From the NCBI GenBank assembly GCA_963761005.1, contig CAVXFK010000013.1, positions 186,001 through 250,000 on the forward strand: a DNA stretch of 64,000 nucleotides, written 5' to 3'. This stretch comes from DASWJZ01 sp963761005. GTDB taxonomy: Bacteria > Pseudomonadota > Alphaproteobacteria > Rhizobiales > Afifellaceae. Of this stretch, positions 33,949 to 43,390 are shown one piece after another. The number at the start of each line of letters is the position of its first letter. Position 1 is the first letter of the stretch. A program made the translations under genes and the position numbers. The notes below the pieces were generated by a model, which searched no databases, was not told the DNA's origin, and worked only from the letters and a program-made list of their open reading frames with translations.

Positions 33949-35021
33949 TGCCGCGCGTGCTCAGCCGCTACATCGCCCGGCAATTCACCGTCACGCTGCT
34001 TCTCATGCTGGTGGCCGGCTGCATCATCATCTTCCTCGCCGACTATGTGGAGGTGCTCAGGCGCTTCAGCGACGAGCCGGGATTCACTGGGCTTCTCGGG
34101 TTAGCGCTAGCGGGGATGCACGTTCCAATTCTGCTCGACAGCGCTCTGCCCTTCGCCTTCCTCTTTGCCGCGCTCATCAGCTTGATTGACCTCTCGCGTA
34201 AGCTTGAGCTCGTTGTCGCGCGCGCAAGCGGCGTATCGGCGTGGGGTTTCCTCCGCGCCCCCTTCGCCGTGGCAATCATCTTCGGTATCGCCGCGACGGC
34301 CCTGCTCAACCCGCTCGCAGTCGGCTTGAAAGGGCGATCCGAGAACATCGAAGCTCAGCTCCTCGGGCGTACATCTTGGGGGAGCGGGAATTGGTTCAGG
34401 CAAGAAAGCGGTGACGGGACATCGATCGTGCACGCCGCCTCCGCGGAGGCCGACAGCGGAGCGATCCTCGGCGTGACCGCCTTCGTCTATGACAACGCCG
34501 GCCGGTTCAAGGAGAAGATCGAAGCAGCGCGTGCCGAATACGCGCCGGGGCGATGGGTTCTAACGGATGCAACGGTGACGTCGGCAGACCAAGCGCCGCA
34601 TGTGGTCGCCCGCTACGAGCTTCCGACCTTGCTGACCGCAAGCGAGGTGGAACGCCGCTTCATCGAGCCCGAGACGATTTCGGTGTGGTCGCTTCCGGGC
34701 TTCATCAAGACGGCGGAGCGGACAGGGCTCGATCCCGATCCGTTTCGTGTGGCTTTCCACACGCTCCTGGGTCGCCCCGTCTTCCTGATCGCGATGGTGC
34801 TGATTGCGGCCACGGTCAGCCTGCGGCTCAGCCGCTACGGGGGGACTTGGCGCCTCATCCTGACTGGCGCCACGATTGGCTTTCTGCTTTATGCGTTCAG
34901 CCAGATTGCCAGCGACCTGGGCGGTAACGGCATCATCCCCCCGGTACTGGCCGCTTGGCTGCCGCCTATCGTTGCGCTGACCCTTGGCGCGACCACCCTG
35001 CTTTTCCAGGAGGACGGGTGA
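33945..35021 (+). CDS. lptG: Lipopolysaccharide export permease LptG
   Basis: A 358-residue partner of LptF with the same layout: N-terminal MMPRVLSRYIARQF, TM1 LLMLVAGCIIIFLADYVEVL, two more TM helices before residue 115, a periplasmic jellyroll domain (about 120-260) and three C-terminal TM segments. It is translationally coupled at both ends: ATGA overlap with lptF and GTGA overlap with lptD. Other parts of the machine (lptA, lptB, lptC) are not in the window, as usual for Rhizobiales, where they lie near rpoN and hpf. Confidence 0.94.
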   Translation: MMPRVLSRYIARQFTVTLLLMLVAGCIIIFLADYVEVLRRFSDEPGFTGLLGLALAGMHVPILLDSALPFAFLFAALISLIDLSRKLELVVARASGVSAWGFLRAPFAVAIIFGIAATALLNPLAVGLKGRSENIEAQLLGRTSWGSGNWFRQESGDGTSIVHAASAEADSGAILGVTAFVYDNAGRFKEKIEAARAEYAPGRWVLTDATVTSADQAPHVVARYELPTLLTASEVERRFIEPETISVWSLPGFIKTAERTGLDPDPFRVAFHTLLGRPVFLIAMVLIAATVSLRLSRYGGTWRLILTGATIGFLLYAFSQIASDLGGNGIIPPVLAAWLPPIVALTLGATTLLFQEDG

Positions 35022-37441
35022 AGCTCAGAGTTCTGCGTCGGCGCCGGAGATTGGCGGCAGGCCTCGCGAAGGGCGGCAAGCTGTTCGTGACCTGGACGGC
35101 TTCCGCGGCTCTCGCTACGCAGAGCTTCCCGGTTTTCGCACAGTCTTTCGGATCGGTCGGAACCGATCTGAACGTCGCGACCAGCGGCCTGCCCGCCGAT
35201 CGCATGCTGCTCCAGGCCGACCAGCTCGTCTACGATTTCGACCACGAAGTCGTGACTGCGATCGGCAATGTTCAAATCTACTACCACGGCTATGCTCTCG
35301 ACGCCGACCGGGTCACGTACGATCAAAAATCCGGCCGCCTGATCGCCACTGGCGGCATTCGCATGCTTCAGCCGAACGGCGACTTGATCACCACCGACAA
35401 GCTCGACATCACCGATGACTTCCGCGATGGCTTCATCGGCAGCCTCAACCTGATTTCCACCGACCGAACACGCTTCACCGCGCAGACCGCGGAGCGGCGC
35501 GACGGAACTCTGACCATCTTCCGCAAGGGCGTCTACACCGCCTGCCAGCCCTGTCTTGAGCATCCCGAGCGCCCGCCGCTCTGGCAGATCAAGGCGACGC
35601 GTATCATTCACGACGAGACGAAACACGAAGTCTACTACGAGAACGCCCGTCTCGAATTCTTCGGCATGCCGATTGCCTACATGCCGGTGTTCTTCCACCC
35701 CGACCCGACTGTGACGCGCAAGACCGGCTTTCTGGTTCCCTCGGTCGTGCAGAGCGATGCACTAGGCGTGGGTGTGACGACGCCGTTCTTCTGGAATCTC
35801 GCGCCCAACTACGACGTCACGTTCTCTCCAACGATCTTGAGCAGGCAGGGGCTTCTTATGCAGGCGCAATGGCGCCATCGCATGATGAACGGCTCCTACT
35901 CGATCCAGCTCGCCGGAATCTTCCAGAAAGATCCGAGTGCGTTCGTCGATAGCGGCCAGCCGCTGAGCGGCGACCGCGAGCTGCGCGGCGGCGTGCGATC
36001 CGAAGGCGCATTCACGCTGAGCAAGAACTGGTCATTCGGCTGGGACGTGGACCTTACCTCCGACCGCACCTTCAATCGCGACTACAAGATTCCCGGGGCA
36101 GAAGCCGCGGACCTTCCGTCGACGGCCTACCTGACCGGGATGAACGAGCGGAACTACTTCTCCGCCAGCGGCTACTATCTCCACGTTCAGCGCGAGAACA
36201 CGGAGGAAGACCTCCCCGACGACGGCAATCCGGCAACGCCCGACGTCTATGTGCACAACGACCAAGCCGAGCAAGCATTCATCCACCCGGTCATTGACCA
36301 GAACTACATCGTCGGAAAGCCCATCTTGGGCGGTGAGCTGCGCTTCGATTCGAATCTCACGAGCCTGACTCGCGACGCGAGCGACATTCGTCATCCGCCC
36401 GCGCCGTTTGGTCCCTACTATGCCGGTGTTGCCGGCTCTTTCACGCGCGCCACCAGCCGCGCCAGCTGGAAGCGCAAACTGATCCTCCCCGGCGGCCAGC
36501 TCGTCACGCCCTTCACCTACCTGCAGGGCGACGCCGATTGGATCGCCTCGGACGACCCTGCGGCGGGGCTTACCGACTCTGGCGCGATCGCACGGGCGAT
36601 GCCGGCGGTGGGTGTCGAATACGAGTGGCCGTTCCTCGCCACTCTTGGCTCGACCACACACACTTTCGGCCCGAAGGCGCAGCTGATCGCGCGGCCCGAC
36701 GAAAAGCGCGCGGGCAGCCTCCCGAATGAAGACTCGCAGAGCCTCGAATTCGACGAAACGACGCTGTTCAAGTGGGACAAGTTTGCCGGATACGATCGTC
36801 AGGAAGGCGGCACGCGCGCCAATCTTGGCTTCTTGTACCAAGGGCTTTTCCCGAATGGCGCATCGATCGATGCCCTCGTCGGTCAGTCCTTTCAGTTGGC
36901 CGGCGAGAATTCCTTCGCGCTCAAGGATCATGCTCTGACCGGTGTCGGCTCGGGGCTTGAGACGAGCAAGTCCGACTACCTCGCGAGCGTTGCCGTGAAC
37001 ACGGGGTTCGGCTTGGCGGTGACGGCGCGGGGACGCTTCGACAATCACGACTTCACCTTGAACCGAACTGATCTCACGGCTGTCGGCAGCTATGGGGGGA
37101 GCACCGCCGCGATCGACTACACCTACCTGCGCGAGAGCCCTGCTTCCGGCATATTCACCCGGCGCGAAGAGCTCTCCACATCCGCCTCCGTCGGGATCAC
37201 CGACAACTGGTCGGTGCTGGGGTCGCTCGTCTACGATCTGCGCAATTCAAGCCGCGTCTCCGACAGCCTCGGACTCGCATACGCCGACGATTGCTTCTCG
37301 GTTTCCGCGACATATTCTGAGACGACCGACCCCTATTCCGACCTCGTTTCCGCGCGGCAAATATACTTCCGCGTCAGCCTGAGAACGATCGCCGACGGCG
37401 GGTTCGGGCAGAAGTTGCGTGCGGATACCGAAGTGCAATAG
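35018..37441 (+). CDS. lptD: LPS-assembly outer-membrane protein LptD
   Basis: An 807-residue beta-barrel that inserts lipopolysaccharide into the outer leaflet with LptE. A basic leader plus signal peptide (about residues 1-42) is followed by the OstA-type jellyroll (about 60-230: ADQLVYDFDHEVVTAIGNVQIYYHGY, GRLIATGGIRMLQPNG) and the C-terminal barrel. The start is GTG 35018, within a GTGA overlap with lptG and five bases after AGGAGG. Cysteines occur in TACQPC near residue 182 and near the C-terminus (DDCFSV), compatible with the disulfides that LptD needs. Confidence 0.94.
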   Translation: MKLRVLRRRRRLAAGLAKGGKLFVTWTASAALATQSFPVFAQSFGSVGTDLNVATSGLPADRMLLQADQLVYDFDHEVVTAIGNVQIYYHGYALDADRVTYDQKSGRLIATGGIRMLQPNGDLITTDKLDITDDFRDGFIGSLNLISTDRTRFTAQTAERRDGTLTIFRKGVYTACQPCLEHPERPPLWQIKATRIIHDETKHEVYYENARLEFFGMPIAYMPVFFHPDPTVTRKTGFLVPSVVQSDALGVGVTTPFFWNLAPNYDVTFSPTILSRQGLLMQAQWRHRMMNGSYSIQLAGIFQKDPSAFVDSGQPLSGDRELRGGVRSEGAFTLSKNWSFGWDVDLTSDRTFNRDYKIPGAEAADLPSTAYLTGMNERNYFSASGYYLHVQRENTEEDLPDDGNPATPDVYVHNDQAEQAFIHPVIDQNYIVGKPILGGELRFDSNLTSLTRDASDIRHPPAPFGPYYAGVAGSFTRATSRASWKRKLILPGGQLVTPFTYLQGDADWIASDDPAAGLTDSGAIARAMPAVGVEYEWPFLATLGSTTHTFGPKAQLIARPDEKRAGSLPNEDSQSLEFDETTLFKWDKFAGYDRQEGGTRANLGFLYQGLFPNGASIDALVGQSFQLAGENSFALKDHALTGVGSGLETSKSDYLASVAVNTGFGLAVTARGRFDNHDFTLNRTDLTAVGSYGGSTAAIDYTYLRESPASGIFTRREELSTSASVGITDNWSVLGSLVYDLRNSSRVSDSLGLAYADDCFSVSATYSETTDPYSDLVSARQIYFRVSLRTIADGGFGQKLRADTEVQ

Positions 37442-37523
37442 GGAGAAAGTGGCCGGATTTTCGACAGATTGATCTGTAGACATCCGCGGCTGATTCGCCC
37501 AAAAAAGCGCTAGACACAAACAG

Positions 37524-38468
37524 ATGACATCGAGAAAACGACATTTGCCTCGAGTTGCGGTCGCCGTCCTCGCCTTCGCGGCGCTGGCATGCGCCGCGGC
37601 GCTGCCTGCATTTGCAGGCAGCGCAATCCGCGTCCTCGTCAACGACGAGCCGATCACGACCTACGATATTCAGCAGCGCACCAAGATGCTGCGACTCTTC
37701 ACGGGCGGAAAGGAGGGCGAGAAACAGGCGATCGATCAGCTGATCGACGAGAAGCTGATGCTGCAGGAGGCCGCGCGCCGGCACGTTGACGTGACCGACG
37801 CCGACGTCGACCAGGAGCTCGCAAGCCGCGCGAGCAACACGAAGATGACCGCCTCCGAGTTCACGCAGGCGCTCAGGCGGTCGGGGCTTGATCCCAGCAG
37901 CTTCAGACAGTTCTTGCGCGCCAACATCGCCTGGGGGCAGATCGTCCGCGCACGCTTCCGTGCGACCGTCAGCATTACCGACCAGGACGTCACCGCGGCG
38001 CTCAACGCTGAGCACGGCAACTCCGGCTCCCAGCAGCAAGCCGCAATCGAATACATGGTGCAGCCGATCGTCTTCATTGTTCCGTCCGGCTCGAGCGGCG
38101 CTGTCGTCAACGAGCGGTTGAACGCGGCAAATGCCTTTCGCGCGAAGTTTCAGGGCTGCGATCACAGCCTCGAGCAGGCGGGCGGCTCGCCGGTAATCGT
38201 GGTCAAGCCCTCCATACGGCGTGAGGAATCGGGCCTGCCGGATGACATCAAGACCGCACTTGCCGGCACCGAAGTCGGAAAGACGACGAAGCCGGAGCGG
38301 ATCAGCGAAGGCTTCCAGATTCTCGGCGTCTGCGCCAAGAACACGATCGCGGGCGAGACCGAGGCAGCTGTCGCAGTGCGCCAGGAGATAACCGGCGAGC
38401 GCGGGAAGCTTCTCGCGCGCCGCTATCTTCGCGATCTGCGGTCAGACGCCGTCATCGAGTACCGGTGA
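37524..38468 (+). CDS. surA: Periplasmic chaperone SurA-like (SurA N-domain, parvulin-like)
   Basis: A 314-residue periplasmic protein. The signal peptide is residues 1-31 (cut after AFA). The SurA N-terminal chaperone domain starts IRVLVNDEPITTYDIQQRTKML and extends to about residue 150. The C-terminal part looks like a single degenerate parvulin-type domain (YMVQPIVFIVPSG, RISEGFQILGVC), so the protein is shorter than E. coli SurA, which has two such domains. It helps outer-membrane proteins such as LptD reach the membrane, which fits its place 82 bases after lptD and directly before pdxA, overlapping it by GTGA. Confidence 0.9.
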   Translation: MTSRKRHLPRVAVAVLAFAALACAAALPAFAGSAIRVLVNDEPITTYDIQQRTKMLRLFTGGKEGEKQAIDQLIDEKLMLQEAARRHVDVTDADVDQELASRASNTKMTASEFTQALRRSGLDPSSFRQFLRANIAWGQIVRARFRATVSITDQDVTAALNAEHGNSGSQQQAAIEYMVQPIVFIVPSGSSGAVVNERLNAANAFRAKFQGCDHSLEQAGGSPVIVVKPSIRREESGLPDDIKTALAGTEVGKTTKPERISEGFQILGVCAKNTIAGETEAAVAVRQEITGERGKLLARRYLRDLRSDAVIEYR

Positions 38469-39487
38469 GCCCGACGGCGCCGGTTACGCCGCTGGCGCTG
38501 ACGCTGGGCGAGCCGGCAGGGATCGGCCCAGACGTCGCCATCGACGCCTGGGTGGCGCGCAACGCCGCCAATGTCCCCCCCTTCATCTTCGTCGGCGACG
38601 CTGCACTGCTCTCTCGGCGCGCCGCGGCGCTCGGTCGCGACATCCTGACCAAGGTTGTCGACATCAACGCCGCAGCCGTCACCTTTCCCGATGCGTTGCC
38701 GTGTCTCAACGCTCCGGCCGTCTCCGGCGTGCCCGGCGCGATCAACGCGTCCGATACCCAGGCGGTGATCTGGTCGATCCGCCGCGCAGTCGAGCTCGTC
38801 CGCGACGGCGCCGCGAGTGCGGTCGTGACCAATCCCATCCAGAAGAAAGCGCTGAACGCCGTCGGATTCGCTTATCCGGGCCACACCGAATTCCTCGGCG
38901 TGTTGGCGAGGGAGCTCTTCGGCAGGCCCGCCTCGCCCGTCATGATGCTCGTCGGGCCCGACCTTCGAGTTGTCCCCGTCACGATCCACATCCCGCTCGC
39001 CCAGGTTCCTCGTTTGCTGACATCCGAGCTCATTGTTCGAACCGGAATAGTCGTCGCTCGCGATCTCGCGCGGCGTTTCGGGATAGCCGATCCACGGCTT
39101 GCGGTCTCTGGGCTCAATCCGCATGCCGGCGAGGGAGGCATGCTCGGGGGTGAAGACGAACTGATCGTTCGCCCGGCGGTCGAGACGCTGCTGCGATCCG
39201 GGATCGCGGCAACCGGTCCGCTTCCCGCCGACACGATGTTCCATCCGGAGGCACGGAAGACCTATGACGCCGCGCTCTGCATGTACCACGACCAGGCGCT
39301 GATCCCAATCAAGGCGCTCGCCTTCGACGAGACAGTGAACGTCACGCTCGGTCTTCCCTTCGTGCGCACATCTCCAGACCACGGGACGGCGCTCGCGCTT
39401 GCGGGCACGGGCAAGGCGCGCGCAACGAGCCTGATCGAGGCGCTGAAGCTCGCACATTCCTTGAGCCGCCGCGGGTCGGCCATTTGA
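38465..39487 (+). CDS. pdxA: 4-hydroxythreonine-4-phosphate dehydrogenase
   Basis: A 340-residue NAD-dependent enzyme of the pyridoxal 5-phosphate pathway. It has the N-terminal LALTLGEPAGIGPDVAI, metal-ligand histidines in YPGHTEFL, in MYHDQALIPIKAL and in RTSPDHGTALALAGTGKA, and the conserved AVVTNPIQKKAL. It starts at GTG 38465 overlapping surA and ends in a TTGA overlap with ksgA. The surA-pdxA-ksgA order is widely conserved in proteobacteria even though the functions are unrelated. Confidence 0.96.
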   Translation: MSPTAPVTPLALTLGEPAGIGPDVAIDAWVARNAANVPPFIFVGDAALLSRRAAALGRDILTKVVDINAAAVTFPDALPCLNAPAVSGVPGAINASDTQAVIWSIRRAVELVRDGAASAVVTNPIQKKALNAVGFAYPGHTEFLGVLARELFGRPASPVMMLVGPDLRVVPVTIHIPLAQVPRLLTSELIVRTGIVVARDLARRFGIADPRLAVSGLNPHAGEGGMLGGEDELIVRPAVETLLRSGIAATGPLPADTMFHPEARKTYDAALCMYHDQALIPIKALAFDETVNVTLGLPFVRTSPDHGTALALAGTGKARATSLIEALKLAHSLSRRGSAI

Positions 39488-40332
39488 GCGACGACGCGCT
39501 TCTCGCGCTCCCGCCCCTCCGCGAGGTCATCGCCACACACGGTCTCGCTGCGAGGAAAGCACTTGGACAGAATTTTCTCTTCGACCTCAATCTGACGCGT
39601 CGCATCGCGCGCGCCGGCGGGCCGCTCGCCGACAGCCATATCATCGAGATCGGGCCCGGCCCGGGCGGGCTGACGCGCGCGCTTCTGATCGAAGGGGCAG
39701 CGCACCTGACCGCGATCGAGCGCGACCGGCGCGCACTGCCGGCGCTTGAAGAGATCGCCGCCACTGCCCCCGGACGTCTCAGCATTGTCGAGGGCGACGC
39801 GCTGGATTTCGACTATTCGCGGCTTACGGACAATCGCCCGATCCGCGTTGTCGCCAACCTTCCCTATAATATCGCGACACCGCTTCTCGTCGGCTGGCTG
39901 TCGTCGGAGCCCTGGCCGCCCTTCTGGGCAAGCCTGACGCTGATGTTCCAGCGCGAAGTCGCAGACCGGATCGTCGCCAAGCCCCGCACGAAGGCTTACG
40001 GGCGCCTCGCAGTGCTGGCGCAGTGGCGCGCGCACCCGACGCGGCTCTTCGACGTTCCGGCGCGCGCTTTCACGCCGCCGCCCAAGGTCACTTCGGCGCT
40101 GGTGCGCCTTGAGCCCAACGCCGACGCCGAGCGCGTTCCGGTTCGCGCCGTGGAGGCGGTGACGGCTGCCGCTTTCGGCCAGAGGCGAAAGATGCTGCGC
40201 GCCAGTCTAAAGCAGCTCTGGCCCGAGCCGGAGCCCATCCTTCGAGAGCTTGGCATCGCCCCGACGCTTCGCGCCGAGGACCTTGCAGTCGAGAACTTTC
40301 TCCGCCTCGCCCGAATCCAAGCGGACCGCTAG
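39484..40332 (+). CDS. rsmA: 16S rRNA dimethyladenosine methyltransferase
   Basis: A 282-residue KsgA/RsmA enzyme, which dimethylates two adjacent adenines near the 3' end of 16S rRNA. The SAM-binding motif IEIGPGPGGLTRALL is near residue 55, the catalytic motif NLPYNI near residue 123, and FTPPPKVTSALVRLEP is the typical C-terminal pattern. It starts with the rare codon TTG at 39484 within a TTGA overlap with pdxA. Its stop codon overlaps that of the convergent gmk in CTAG, with no terminator between the two genes. Confidence 0.96.
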   Translation: MSDDALLALPPLREVIATHGLAARKALGQNFLFDLNLTRRIARAGGPLADSHIIEIGPGPGGLTRALLIEGAAHLTAIERDRRALPALEEIAATAPGRLSIVEGDALDFDYSRLTDNRPIRVVANLPYNIATPLLVGWLSSEPWPPFWASLTLMFQREVADRIVAKPRTKAYGRLAVLAQWRAHPTRLFDVPARAFTPPPKVTSALVRLEPNADAERVPVRAVEAVTAAAFGQRRKMLRASLKQLWPEPEPILRELGIAPTLRAEDLAVENFLRLARIQADR

Positions 40333-41003
40333 GGGTCTTCGCGCGCGGCCTCGTCCGCTTCCGTCAGAAGGCTCTCGACGAAGTCCTCAAGACCGGTGAC
40401 GCGCTCGCGCCGCATGCGCTCGGCAGCGAGGATCGAGCGCACGAGCGGGAACGAGCGGTCGAGATCCTCGTTGACGACCACATAGTCGTAAGATGTCCAC
40501 TTCTCGATTTCCGCTCGGGCATTCGCGAGGCGCCGGCGGATCGCATCGGACGCGTCCTCGGCGCGCCGCTCAAGCCGCGCCTTGAGCTCGCGGAAGTTCG
40601 GCGGCAGCACGAACACGCGCACGAGGTCGGCGCGCGTTTCCTCGATCCGCGAAAGCTGCTCGGTCCCCTGCCAGTCGATGTCGAAGAGCACGTCCTTGCC
40701 TTGCGCCAGCGCCCGTTCGACCGGCGCGCGCGGTGTGCCGTAGAAATTGCCGTGCACCTCCGCCCATTCCAGAAGCTCGCCGCGCTCGCGCATACGCGCG
40801 AATTCGGCCTGCTCGATGAAGTGGTAGTGACGGCCCTCAACCTCGCTCGCGCGCCGCGGGCGCGTGGTGACCGAGATCGAAAGGATGAGATCGCGCTCCT
40901 CCGAGAGAAGCAGGCGCGCAAGCGTCGACTTGCCGGCACCCGACGGCGACGACAGCACGAACATCACACCCCTGCGACGCAGCTGTATCGGGCGAGCGCT
41001 CAT
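40329..41003 (-). CDS. gmk: Guanylate kinase
   Basis: A 224-residue kinase that phosphorylates GMP to GDP. It shows the P-loop SSPSGAGKST near residue 20, the GMP-binding region ISVTTRPRR and EGRHYHFI, then GNFYGTP and DIDWQGTEQL. A basic N-terminal extension of 12 residues is common in Rhizobiales. Its ATG overlaps the yicC stop by ATGA, so translation is coupled. In this lineage gmk typically ends the fabD-to-gmk series, as it does here. Confidence 0.97.
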   Translation of the reverse strand: MSARPIQLRRRGVMFVLSSPSGAGKSTLARLLLSEERDLILSISVTTRPRRASEVEGRHYHFIEQAEFARMRERGELLEWAEVHGNFYGTPRAPVERALAQGKDVLFDIDWQGTEQLSRIEETRADLVRVFVLPPNFRELKARLERRAEDASDAIRRRLANARAEIEKWTSYDYVVVNEDLDRSFPLVRSILAAERMRRERVTGLEDFVESLLTEADEAAREDP

Positions 41004-41914
41004 GCCAGATTTTGCACCTGTTCGCGAAGCTGGTCGATGACCGCCTTCAGTTCGAGTCCGATCGTGGTCAAGCGATTGTCAAAAGCCTTGGCGCAAAGCG
41101 TGTTGGCCTCGCGGTTGAATTCCTGCGCAAGAAAGTCGAGGCGGCGGCCGACCGCGCCCCCGGACGCGACCAGCCCGCGCGCGCTCTCGACGTGGCTCGT
41201 CAGCCGGTCGATCTCTTCGCGCACGTCGGCGCGCGTGGCGGCGATCAGCGCCTCCTGGTGCAGTCGGTCCGGATTGAGGCCGATGCCATCCGCGGTGAGC
41301 AGCGCAACCTGATCGCGGATGCGCGCTTTGAGCGCTTCCGGCGCCTCCGCCGCGATGCGCTTCGCATCCCCGACCAGCGTCTCGATGCTTTGAAGCTGAT
41401 CGCCGAGCGAGACGGAAAGCCGCTTCCCCTCCTCGATGCGCGCCGCAAGCAACAGGTCGATCGTGCCGGCGAGCGCGGAAAGCACCGCGGCGTCGCGTCG
41501 CTCCGCCGCTTCTCCCTTGAGCGCGACGTCGCCGTCCTCGAGCACACCCGGGATGGCAAGGAGCCCGTCGGCCGTCGGTGCGCCGATCCCTTCGACTTCA
41601 GCCAGCCGGCGCGCAGCGGCGATGACAAGCGCCAGCGCCGCCTCGTTCAGCACTACGGCCCGCTGCGCCGATTCCGCTTCGCGCGCCAATGTCAGGAAGC
41701 AGCTTCCCCGCGCGATCCGCTCGCGCAGCTGCGCGCGCACTTCCGCTTCCAGGTGATCGAGACCGGGAGCGAGCCGCAGCCGCACTTCGAGGCCGCGCGC
41801 ATTCACGCTCCTCAGCTCCCAGGAATACTTCGCCCCTTCGGCCTCGAAAGCCGTTCGCGCGAAGCCGGTCATGCTTGCAAGCGTCATTGAATCCAGATCG
41901 TCACGGTCCGCCAC
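41000..41914 (-). CDS. YicC-family endoribonuclease-like protein
   Basis: A 304-residue YicC/YloC-family protein; E. coli YicC has been described as an RNase affecting small-RNA turnover. N-terminal SMTGFARTAFEAEGAKYSWELRSVNARGLEVRLRL and C-terminal RLDFLAQEFNREANTLCAKA are the two family signatures. It starts at GTG 41912-41914 behind GGAG, with ATG 41885-41887 (MTLASMTGF) as an alternative closer to most homologues. It lies between mltG and gmk. Confidence 0.92.
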   Translation of the reverse strand: MADRDDLDSMTLASMTGFARTAFEAEGAKYSWELRSVNARGLEVRLRLAPGLDHLEAEVRAQLRERIARGSCFLTLAREAESAQRAVVLNEAALALVIAAARRLAEVEGIGAPTADGLLAIPGVLEDGDVALKGEAAERRDAAVLSALAGTIDLLLAARIEEGKRLSVSLGDQLQSIETLVGDAKRIAAEAPEALKARIRDQVALLTADGIGLNPDRLHQEALIAATRADVREEIDRLTSHVESARGLVASGGAVGRRLDFLAQEFNREANTLCAKAFDNRLTTIGLELKAVIDQLREQVQNLA

Positions 41915-41964
41915 ACAACAACTCTCCGCGCCTTCAGCAAACCACGCGCGGTCCGCATGTCGCG

Positions 41965-43329
41965 CTAGTCCTGGTCGGTTGGCGCCGACGCATCCGGAGC
42001 CGCCGCATCGGGCGCTGTCGCGTCGGGCGCTGTCGCATCGGGTGGCGTTGCTTCTGGCTGCGCCGCTGCGGGTGCGTTTTGCGCCGGCGTGTCCGTCTGG
42101 GTCTGCCCGGCGCTGCTATCGCTCGCGGCAGCCTTCTCCCGCTCAGCCCTGATCTGCCGCCAGCGCGCGACGTTGCGGTTGTGCTCCTCGAGCGTCGAGG
42201 AGAAGGCATGCCCGCCGGTCCCGTCGGCGACGAAATAGAGCTCGTTCGTGCGCGAAGGATTGGCGACTGCCTCAAGCGCCGCGCGACCGGGATTGGCGAT
42301 CGGGGCAGGCGGCAGGCCGTCTATGAGATAGGTGTTGTAGGGCGTCTTCTTCGCCAGGGCTGCATCAGTAATGGCCCAATCCGACGGGCGGCCGGCCCCC
42401 CCGAAGAGGCCGTAGATCACCGTCGGGTCGGACTGAAGCCGCATGCCCTTGCGGAGCCGGTTGATGAAGACCGCGGCGACGCGCGGACGCTCGTCGGCGC
42501 GCCCCGTCTCCTTTTCCACGATCGACGCCAGCGTCACGAACTCCTGCGGCGTCGAGATCGGCAAGCCCGGCGCGCGGCGGCTCCAGACCTCCTGCACCGC
42601 CCGTGAGGCGACGCGCTGCATCTGGTCAAGCATCTGCTGGCGCGTAGCGCCGCGCGTGAACTTGTAGGTGTCGGGCATCAGTGTGCCGTCAGGTGGCACA
42701 GCCGTGATGTCGCCGGTCAGGACAGTGTCGGCGTTAAGCTTGTCGACGATCGCCTGGCTGGTCATCCCTTCCGGGAAGGTGATCGAATGGAGGACCGAGC
42801 GGCCGGATGCCAGATCGTCGAGCACCTGTTTCATGCTAACCGCGGGCTGGAACAGGTATTCGCCGGCCTGCAGCTTGGCCTCAAGCTTCTTGAAACGCGC
42901 CGCCATCGAAAAGATGAACGGGCTGTCGATGACGTTGTGGCGCTGAAGCTGCGTTGAGATCGAATCGAGGTCGGCGCCGGGCGGGACGAGCACGCCCGTC
43001 GTCTCCGTCAGCGGTCCCGGCTGATTGAACTTCTGCATCCCGAAATAGAGGAGGCCGCCTCCCGCGAGCACGATCAGAACCGCGACCATCAGGAAGAAGT
43101 TCGAGACCACGACCAGCGGATGCCGTGCCTTCTGCGAGCGCGGCGGTGGCGGCGGCGCCGCCTCCGGCTGCAGTACCTGACGCGGACTCTTGGGCGCGAT
43201 GCGCCGCCGCGGCTGCTGCGCCTCGCCCGTGGCCGGCAGATCGAGAGGCGACACGGCCGGCATGTCGGGCATTTCCGGCGTCTGCGGCTGCGGCTTCTTT
43301 CTGTCGGTCGGGCGATTCGTGTAGCTCAT
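41965..43329 (-). CDS. mltG: Endolytic murein transglycosylase MltG
   Basis: A 454-residue inner-membrane enzyme that cuts nascent glycan strands. The cytoplasmic N-terminus (about 1-70) is rich in Pro/Gln/Arg, a single TM helix lies near residues 72-95 (LVVVSNFFLMVAVLIVLAGG), a LysM-like domain follows, then the YceG catalytic domain with the catalytic Glu in LASIVEKETG, and LQSDPTVIYGLFG and YNTYLIDGLPPAPIANPG. The tail from about residue 410 has repeated PDATA/PDAAA units that are absent from E. coli MltG. It lies between fabF and yicC, its usual place in Rhizobiales. Confidence 0.94.
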   Translation of the reverse strand: MSYTNRPTDRKKPQPQTPEMPDMPAVSPLDLPATGEAQQPRRRIAPKSPRQVLQPEAAPPPPPRSQKARHPLVVVSNFFLMVAVLIVLAGGGLLYFGMQKFNQPGPLTETTGVLVPPGADLDSISTQLQRHNVIDSPFIFSMAARFKKLEAKLQAGEYLFQPAVSMKQVLDDLASGRSVLHSITFPEGMTSQAIVDKLNADTVLTGDITAVPPDGTLMPDTYKFTRGATRQQMLDQMQRVASRAVQEVWSRRAPGLPISTPQEFVTLASIVEKETGRADERPRVAAVFINRLRKGMRLQSDPTVIYGLFGGAGRPSDWAITDAALAKKTPYNTYLIDGLPPAPIANPGRAALEAVANPSRTNELYFVADGTGGHAFSSTLEEHNRNVARWRQIRAEREKAAASDSSAGQTQTDTPAQNAPAAAQPEATPPDATAPDATAPDAAAPDASAPTDQD

Positions 43330-43390
43330 CCGCGGCTTGCCCCTCCCCGGCCGAACTCATAGCACCGATTGAGGCTAAACCACGAATGCA

